Assembly (NCBI GenBank): GCA_009760855.2
Contig: WPIO01000086.1
Span: 596,001 to 660,000, forward strand
DNA: 64,000 bases
DNA from: Cristatella mucedo
Taxonomy: Eukaryota > Bryozoa > Phylactolaemata > Cristatellidae
Reading direction: 5' to 3'
A program made the position numbers and the translations under genes. Positions 57,252 to 64,000 of this stretch are shown here, in pieces. The notes beneath the pieces were generated by a model. It was not told the origin of the DNA. It was given only the letters and a program-made list of their open reading frames with translations, and searched no databases. Within the stretch, counting starts at the first letter, position 1. Every line of letters starts with the position of its first letter.

Positions 57252-57921
57252 CATCGGAGAGCATCTCGGCGCCAAAGAGTGCCCGAGAGAGCGACGTCTT
57301 GGCTGCAGAGCTCAGTGGCGAGAGCTTCTTCGTAGTGGAGAGCCTCCGCACAAGCATGTCGACCCCAGGAGCACCGCAAGATGGCGGTCAGCGACGAGGC
57401 GGCAGTAGCCTGCGACCAGGATCAGGCAGCCCATGCGAGTGACGACTTGGCTGCGAGGCGCAACCGAAAGAGCGTCGCGGCAGCAGCGACATGCATCCGC
57501 GAGACCGACGTCTTGGCCGCCAAGCGCAGAAGCGCGAGCGTCGTAGCGGCGGAGAGCACCTCAGAGGCCGCCGAGAGCAGCGCCGACAGTATCTCGGTGG
57601 TGAAGAGCACCCGCACGAGCGTTTCGGCGCAGAAAGCAGAGGAGTGCCTCGAGAGAGCAGTAAACAGCAAGGCGATAATAGCCTGTGACGAGGTGCAGGT
57701 TGCCCGCGAGCGAAGCAGCGAGAGCTTCGCTGCGGCGAAAAACCACAAACAACAACAGCGTGAGCGTTGCGGCGGCGAAGAACACCTGTGAGAGCGTCTC
57801 GGTGCTGAGCACAGAGCAGCACGACCGCGAGATGGCGGAGTTGAACTCCGAAAACGGTGAGGCCATCATGAGTCGCAGTGGTGTTCGAAGTGCCGGATCG
57901 GCCGGCGACGAGCGCATGTGA
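57252..57921 (+). pseudogene. Degenerate Ala/Ser/Glu repeat region of the LTR element
   Basis: Short repeated peptides of the type ES(V/F)(S/A)AAK and DVLAAK recur in at least two frames (one open at 57381-57791, another at 57685-57921). The DNA repeats units such as gagcgtctcggcggcgaag. Frame drift from small insertions and deletions explains why both strands show long open frames. No domain can be assigned. Confidence 0.55.
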
Positions 57922-58146
57922 CCGGCCATCGGGACTCGCACGGAGGTGACCTACGGGAACTGCCGGACAGTGGGAGCGGTGCCCCACATTTGCCTTAAGG
58001 TGGGCAGCATCTACGACGGGCTGCTCACCAGGGGCAGAGCTGACGTGAGCCTCCTGTGAGTGGCAGTCACGTAGCCTGCACGAGTTATGGGCCGCTAGCG
58101 CTGCCCCCTGCCAGGCTGGAGGACCGTGGTTTTTTTGACATTCTAT

Positions 58147-58157
58147 GGGGGAAGGGA
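58147..58157 (+). promoter_or_regulatory. Polypurine tract
   Basis: An uninterrupted run of eleven purines (GGGGGAAGGGA) directly precedes TGTTACC, the start of the right LTR. This is where plus-strand priming would begin. Confidence 0.8.
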
Positions 58158-58468
58158 TGTTACCTGTGCCTGTTGCTTCTCGGCCACTGGTGTGCAGTGC
58201 CCCGCTCTCGGCGGGTGGTTGGCTCGGTGCAGCCTTCGATGTGGGCGGGTGTTTGGGCGGTTGGCTCGTTGCGGCCTTTGATGTGGGCTTGTAGTGGGTC
58301 ACCACGTATGCACTCCCTTATCTGTGGCGAGTCAGCCCCTAGCATATATACGTACCCACTGGAGGAATAAAGATGAGAGTTTCGTTCACCGCTCACGTTT
58401 GCCCGCTTGTGTTTTCGTGTCTCCGTGAGACTCCACCAGCGCTGCTGCAGCCGGAGACACAGTAACTT
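58158..58468 (+). repeat. 3' LTR
   Basis: It starts TGTTACC and ends ...cacagtaactt, so TGTTAC and GTAAC form short inverted ends. TATA-like atatata is at 58344-58350 and AATAAA at 58366-58371. The 42-bp duplication of the left LTR is partly present. Confidence 0.88.
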
Positions 58469-59284
58469 ATCACAGTTGCAGTGGCCTAAAGGCTTTTTCG
58501 GTAGCCCAACCAGAAGAGAATCGCAATAACCTAGCCGCGACAGAAAGAGGAAGCTAGAATCTTTAAGACACTGTGGAAGACGGCTGCAATTATTAGATGG
58601 GTATCGGAAATAATATTTAGCTGTGGAAGCAGTTTTCTTAAAGCTAAAATTCCGAGCACACAGTGATGGTCAAACAGCAGCATTACCTACCAGAAGGATA
58701 AAGTCTTCTAGTCCAGCCAAACACACAGCCTGTCCTATGAATGGCAGTTCCTATTGATCGCCATCTAGTACAGGGAAGTTTAAAAAAAATCAATCATTGA
58801 ATGTCTGTAAACCAAAAACTCAGTTTATCAGTAACTGCACCAGATTCCGAGGGTTTAAATGATAATCAAACTGAGTTTTGTCTGCATCAAATTGATAGCT
58901 TATTCCATGGCCCGACTAATTTTTCTCTGAGGATGAATATGAATTAAGAACAGCAAAAGATTGATTACGGACCCTTGAGGGACTCAACAGGTGACTGGTA
59001 TAATGGATAAGAACTGACCAGCACACGACTCGTGGATTAAAAACGATCGAACACGTACGATTTAAATCAAGCCAGAGCCTCGCCTGCCACACAAATTGTC
59101 GTTCTCAATCGTTTAAGCAGGACATCGTGATCAACAGTGTGGAAGGCAGCTGATAGATCTAGCCGACAGAGGGCAAGCGCAGCAACATTCCAATCATCAT
59201 TGAATTGTACGATAGTAGTTTAGCTATATCATTCCGACGCTGAAAGACAGTTCGCGACTGAAGTCTTTGTTCTGCATGTCATTG

Positions 59285-59585
59285 TTTTAGGAACTCACTT
59301 TCGCATTTCTCACGCAAAGACATTTTCTCACTCACTCACAACAGTAGTACATCATTTACGGACATGCTGAGCTTTTGCTTCCATGAGCTTCTCATTCCAC
59401 AGCTTCCAACCTCCTCCTCATTCAGTTATGCTTCCTGCTTTCTTCCTCAGTGTGAGATAAAGTGAGTTAGCCGCTCTGTGCGCGTCAAATGATGAGGATT
59501 CCAGTGAGCAGTTTGGATACTTTCCATCATGACACCCGCTTGGTCTTTGTGGACTTTTAGACTTACACACGGACGCAAATTACAT
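59285..59585 (+). mobile_element. LINE-B-like 3' end, degraded
   Basis: It contains cattcagttatgcttcctgc and gacacccgcttggtctttgt-like blocks, then gacttacacacggacgcaaa. Diverged from the main LINE-B copies. Confidence 0.6.
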
Positions 59586-59591
59586 TCTGTA

Positions 59592-59640
59592 AATTACAGA
59601 TTGACTTCAATGTTTTGTCGCTCACTTTTAGGTCACCTGT
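59592..59640 (+). mobile_element. LINE-A sliver
   Basis: The bases agattgacttcaatgttttg and tcgctcacttttaggtcacc correspond to IDF.VLSLTFRS. Cut by SINE2. Confidence 0.6.
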
Positions 59641-59790
59641 GTTGTGAAAGAAGAGCCTTTATGGCTATCACCATCGCTTGCAGCTGTGATACAGGATTGC
59701 CCAAAGCAGGATTTGAGCCCACGACCTCGGGTTCGAGGTCGTGAAAAGCAATCGCCTTAACTAGTCAGCCATCACGGCTCTTTATGCCAG
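59641..59790 (-). mobile_element. SINE2 copy, antisense
   Basis: The reverse complement runs gagccgtgatggctgactag, ttaaggcgattgctttt, a B-box region (gggctcaaatcctgc) and gcaagcgatggtgatagcca to aaggctcttctttcac. The closing sequence beyond the TCTTC motif is missing. Confidence 0.85.
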
Positions 59791-59844
59791 CTCGATACAT
59801 GCGTGGCAGTGACAAAGAAATGCGTTATTTTGGCGGAATAATGA

Positions 59845-59895
59845 TAATAAGATATGGCGGCAGCCATTCAAACCTTAGCTTCTGCCATGAGCTGA
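59845..59895. repeat. Dispersed repeat R2, copy 2
   Basis: It has ggaataatgataataaga and cagccattcaaaccttagct in common with 41648-41715. Function unknown. Confidence 0.5.
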
Positions 59896-59979
59896 TGACG
59901 TAGCAACCGGACGTTGCAAGCGGCATTGGGTGAGTGGCAGAAGAGCATGAAACTTTTTCTAATAAATCTCAACGGCGCG

Positions 59980-60695
59980 GCCAATGCATTCGTGACATCT
60001 CTGCAACTCACTGCTTACTGGTATACCAGCATGTGCGATCAGGCGATTGCAGCTGGTGCAAAACTCTGCAGCTAGGCTTGTCTGCCGTGAGCGTCGCAGT
60101 TGCCACATTACTCCACTTCTCGCCAACCTGCACTGGCTACCAGTCAAGCAACGGATTGACTTCAAGGTTTTGTCGCTCACTTTTAGGTCCCTTCATTATA
60201 TGGCTCCAGCCAATATCTCCGACATTCTCCCCCATCAGGCCAAGCATCGTACCACCCGCTTTTCGGAATCCAGCAGTCTAGAAATACCTCGTACAAACCT
60301 TAAATCCTTTGGAGACCGTGCATTTAGTTCGTATGCTCCCAAAGCGTGGAACTCCCTCCCGACCTGCGTCAGAACATCCCCTGACCTGACCACATTTAAA
60401 AGGAACTTAGAAACACAGCTATTTAGGACAGCATTTAGTGGGTCCCTGTGATTCGTCCTTCACGTGCTTATGCGTGCTGACACTGTGCATGCTGCCACTA
60501 ACCACATTTGCATGCTGACCCTGTGCATGTCACCCCTAACAATGGTATTCAATTTGTTTGTTTTTCAAGCATGATTTTACTTACCATTCAACTGCATTTC
60601 CCTGTGCAGCAAATGTAAAGCGCCTAGAAAGAGAATAAGTTCTCTGAGGGGGCTTTATCACGTACATTATTATCAATATTATTATTATTAGAGCA
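59980..60695 (+). mobile_element. LINE-A copy, 5'-truncated, young-looking
   Basis: Its C-terminal frame is clean for 134 codons from 60047 to 60451: NSAARLVCRERRSCHITPLL, HWLPVKQRIDFKVLSLTFRS, ending FRTAFSGSL. A small deletion near 59998 removes about 12 bases against the copy at 26310. 3'-UTR with a 38-bp tandem duplication, hairpin and ATT-rich tail follow. Confidence 0.95.
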
Positions 60696-60933
60696 TTTCA
60701 CGATAAAAAATTTAAAGAGACGCTTCTTTAGGATTAGGATTATTATACCGCATTGACCGGTACTCGACCATGTTACCTTTTGGAACTTCTAAAGAGCTAG
60801 CCGGGCACAAACTCGGACACTTGCCTACGACTACTGCTAACAAGAGCAAAATTCACCAATTTCTACCTTGCCTGTCTCGCTGTTGTTGTCTGAGTCACTC
60901 AGGAGCGGCTTATATTTTATCGTCTCGCTTTAG

Positions 60934-61052
60934 ATGATGTTGCAAATGCTGATGACGAAAGTTCACAAAACGATCAGTCAAGCAGTGCAACCGTAAGCAT
61001 AAGCGGCGGTATCACCAATCGTGCTGCTGACCTTAGTTTAACGGACGAAAGG
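60934..61052 (+). CDS. Probable cytoplasmic-tail exon of the membrane protein
   Basis: The acceptor (tatcgtctcgctttag) and donor (gtaagt) bound a 119-nt exon entering in phase 1 and leaving in phase 0. The transmembrane exon at 54730 leaves in phase 1, so they join in frame. The peptide runs DDVANADDESSQNDQSS then TVSISGGITNRAADLSL and TDER: acidic, serine-rich and probably disordered, as expected of a receptor tail. No family recognised. A short candidate exon at 62955 could follow but is unproven. Confidence 0.48.
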
Positions 61053-61189
61053 GTAAGTCTGGCAGGAAACCAATATCCTCTTTTATTACTTAAACTAAAT
61101 ACATCAGATGAGTCCGAATAGATGTATTTTATATGAATCATGTCACACAAATAGTTGATGTAAATTGCTTGATATTTACTATAAGAATA

Positions 61190-61755
61190 TATACCTACTT
61201 CTCGCTGACCTGCACTGGCTACCAGTCAAGCAACGGATCGACTTCAAAGTTTTGTCGCTCATGTTTAGGTAACTTCATACTTTGGCTCCAGCCTCTCTCT
61301 CAGATCTACTCCCCCACCAGGCCAAGCATCGTACCTATCGCTTGTCGGAATCCCACAGTTTACCATTACCTCGTACAAACCTAAAATTCTTTGGAGAAAG
61401 TGCATTTAGTTTGTATGCTCCTAAAGCCTGGAACTCCCTTCCGACTTGCGCCAGAACACCTCCTGACTTAACCACATCTAAAAAGAACTTAAAAGCACAC
61501 CTTTTGAAGACAGATTTTAGTGGGTCTCTGTGATTAGTCCTCCATGTGCTTATGGGTGCTGACACTGTGCATGCTGCCACTAACCACATTTGCATGCTGA
61601 CCCTATGCATGTCACCCCTAACCACGTTGTTAATGTTGCTTATCTAGCATGATTTTGCTCACGATGCAATCGCGTTTCCCTTTGCAGCAAATGTGAAGTG
61701 CCTAGGAAGAGATTGAGTTTTCTGACGGCGCTTTATCAAGTGCATTATTATTATT
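61190..61755 (+). mobile_element. LINE-A copy, 5'-truncated
   Basis: It starts at HWLPVKQRIDFKVLS-equivalent sequence, is open from 61282 to 61533 (LKFFGESAFSLYAPKAWNSL), and ends in the 3'-UTR, hairpin (aagtgcctaggaagagattg to gacggcgctt) and ATT tail. It lies in the intron after the tail exon. Confidence 0.93.
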
Positions 61756-62076
61756 ACTCACGGTGTGAGAGCACGGATGGGTGGCAGGAGACATTGGTCC
61801 TATCTCTACAGCAATTAAATGACCCGGGCCTGCTCCGATTCCTAAAGCCCTCTTACCAATGAAATAACTATGTCTTGATTGCAATTGATAACTATTCGTT
61901 GAGTTTGTAACAAATAGGCACCTTGCTTTTGAACAATAATGTTTGATTCATAACAGGTCTAACTCAGCATAGCCATTAGTTTTGCGAGTCTCACCGCCCT
62001 ATATAAAATTATTCAGGTATGCAGCATAAATGAAAACCCTGTCTCCTCCCAGGGCAAACCCGCAAACTCTCACGAA
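61756..62076. other. Nothing recognised
   Basis: Short stretch before the tetranucleotide array. Confidence 0.4.
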
Positions 62077-62601
<525 letters not shown>

Positions 62602-62681
62602 CATTTATATGTGTACATACATATATTTATGTACATACATATATATATATAGGTATATACATATATATATATATATATAGG

Positions 62682-62739
<58 letters not shown>

Positions 62740-62769
62740 TATATATATATATGTATATATATAAATGTA

Positions 62770-62809
<40 letters not shown>

Positions 62810-62816
62810 CATTTAA
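62602..62816. repeat. (TA)n-rich tract
   Basis: TA runs with TG, CA and AGG interruptions directly after the GCAC array, about 215 bp. False Tyr/Ile frames run through it. Confidence 0.96.
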
Positions 62817-63404
62817 GAGTAAGTATATATATTTTACGTGCATCTGACTGTAAGTTCCAGAATACCAACGGAGAGCCAATATATTATAAACAAATTCTCG
62901 TATTTTTGAATCACGTGTTAATGCTTCCAAATGCTAAACCACTGGTTTTTACAGACTAGAGACTATAAATTTTAAGGTAAGTAGACCTATATCAACATGC
63001 ACTGTCTAGCTGACCTCTGTCATTTTTATATTTCATTGAATTGGAGAGACAACTGGGTGAGAAACAGGTACAATCACCAATTTAGGCCGTGAACACCTGT
63101 GTCCGGGATCCCATTTTTAGCGATTAAGACGAAGAGCAACATATCTTAGCGTTAATGAGTGCAATTAAATTTTACAAATAGAAAATACGGAATTATATTT
63201 TTGATAACGGAGGCAGTTGATCATTTTTAACACCACCACGTAATATATATATATATATATAAACTTCTTTAATATTGCCATACGGCCGAACTGAACTAAT
63301 ATTTTCTGATCTCAATACTGTTACAAATCTAGTAGGCCTTGAATATTCAGAAAAACCGTTTGACGATGAAAACATTAATGAGATGCAAATAAAAATTCAC
63401 ACAG
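62817..63404. other. Unique DNA with a 22-nt candidate mini-exon
   Basis: A consensus acceptor and donor bracket 62955-62976, but phase and content do not prove an exon. A short (TA)n run occurs at 63243-63261. A 63-codon open frame at 63275-63463 runs into SINE1. Confidence 0.4.
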
Positions 63405-63545
63405 CTGGCTTGGTCCAGCGGTTAAGGTGCTTCGCCCCGACCAAGGCCTGGCTGAGATCGTAGGGTTAAGCCCCGAAGCATATGTAAAACGCCTGAATAG
63501 AGATCAAGTTCTCTTGGGGCACTATATAAATGAATAATATAAGTG
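63405..63545 (+). mobile_element. SINE1 copy
   Basis: The head is cttggtccagcggttaaggt with an aaggcctggctgagatcgta spacer and a weakened B box (gggttaagccccg). The tail is aaacgcctgaatagagatca then cttggggcactatataaatg. Confidence 0.85.
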
Positions 63546-64000
63546 AATTATATATTATCCCGACAGGAAATGTAGGAAAAAGAGATAGAAAGGTGTTTAG
63601 ATGATTTTCAAGCATCATCAAGGCCTTGGGTTTTCGAGATGTAAGTCAGTTGAGCGGCAACATTTGGTAAGCATAGAAACCAAAGGCCAAGTTTCTAAAA
63701 GATTTCGGGCGGTTTAAAGCTCCTCTATGCGTCTCGCCATAAATGTTTCGGTAATACCTGACTTCATTGAACGTAGGGATAGCTGTGATTTTAGGCCAGG
63801 ATACGAATATAAATAAAAGTACGTGAATAAGCATTGAATTCTGCATATTATGGACAAGGATAGATTCCGGGAAGGTCAGAGATCAAGAAATGCGGCAAAT
63901 GTGACACTCATAAAGCTCACGCAAAGCTTTGAGTTTTTGTCCCAACAATAGGCAAGTGGTTGGACAAGCTTCAAGGGCTCAAGCAGTTACATAAGCGATT
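63546..64000. other. Nothing recognised to the window end
   Basis: Unique-looking sequence; a 66-codon minus-strand frame at 63646-63846 has no support. Confidence 0.45.

Larger units (their letters stand above)
56201..58468 (+). mobile_element. LTR retrotransposon, non-autonomous, gag-like remnant
   Basis: Two direct LTRs (about 320 and 311 bp) flank 1.6 kb. The target duplication ATCAC lies at 56196-56200 and 58469-58473. The primer site is at 56529-56547 and a polypurine tract at 58147-58157. The internal part has a gag-like frame and then Ala/Ser/Glu-rich repeats in drifting frames. No protease, RT, RNase H or integrase could be recognised, so it would need proteins from another element. 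A short open end before the polypurine tract (ARLEDRGFFDILWG) resembles what often ends the pol frame of such elements. It looks like an internally deleted element of the Ty3/gypsy-like kind; the superfamily is inferred only. Confidence 0.88.
55668..59265 (-). mobile_element. LINE-B copy, antisense, old, split by an LTR retrotransposon
   Basis: The 3' part at 55668-56200 runs from the gtatctctgtttgtaattcc end through the C-terminus. The rest, at 58469-59265, continues through the central RT to a VDHDVLLKRL region preceded by LDLSAAFHT, the start of the catalytic palm. It is the longest LINE-B here but full of stops. Confidence 0.85.

Noticed and set aside
57388-58305. 305-codon minus-strand protein
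   Set aside because: It is antisense to GC-rich repeats inside the LTR element, and its sequence is low-complexity Arg/Ser/Pro.
62955-62976. 22-nt mini-exon of the membrane-protein gene
   Set aside because: The splice sites look good, but joining directly from 61052 (phase 0) meets TAA, and other phases need an unseen exon.
63275-63463. Open frame before the last SINE1
   Set aside because: It has no acceptor, starts in TA-rich DNA and runs into the SINE; an AATAAA inside it argues against an internal coding exon.

Overview
The window is nuclear DNA of an animal, most likely an aquatic invertebrate. The reasons are a spliced MOV10-type helicase gene with consensus GT-AG introns and conserved intron phases, CR1-like LINEs, tRNA-derived SINEs, an LTR retrotransposon primed by initiator tRNA-Met, and abundant long microsatellites. 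The species cannot be named from the sequence. I see no bacterial operon, CRISPR array, rRNA gene or functional tRNA gene.

Layout: 1.1-23.6 kb holds ten plus-strand exons of a MOV10-like RNA helicase. The 5' end of the gene lies outside the window or is unrecognised. All ten exons join in frame (1893 nt, 631 codons), and the joined protein carries the P-loop, DExx box, [20 protein letters not shown] and TRAK helicase motifs. Its introns are full of retroelement debris. From 24 to 53 kb the sequence is mainly layered retroelements with unique stretches between them. From 54.7 to 61.1 kb two phase-compatible plus-strand exons look like the transmembrane and cytoplasmic parts of an unrecognised single-pass membrane protein. 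The window ends in a 0.74 kb block of (GCAC)n followed by (TA)n.

Four repeat families explain most of the non-exonic sequence. LINE-A is CR1-like with an APE endonuclease and RT; its 3' end is a conserved hairpin followed by (ATT)n. LINE-B is a related RT element whose 3' end is (ATTAC)n or (ATAC)n. SINE1 has a tRNA-like head and a 3' end resembling the LINE-A hairpin. SINE2 is a separate tRNA-derived family of about 190 bp with its own 3' end. Target-site duplications and split copies give the order of several nested insertions: SINE2 into LINE-A, then LINE-B into that SINE2; two LINE-B copies into a nearly full-length LINE-A; and an LTR retrotransposon into a LINE-B copy.

The biology connects loosely: proteins of the MOV10 family are known to act on retroelement RNA, and here such a gene has absorbed many retroelement copies. 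I found no clearly new defence or metabolic system. The points most worth a second look are the SINE1/LINE-A hairpin partnership, the nested insertions with readable order, the LTR element with its duplicated U3 block, the membrane-protein exons, a 58-bp palindrome and the terminal non-B-DNA block.
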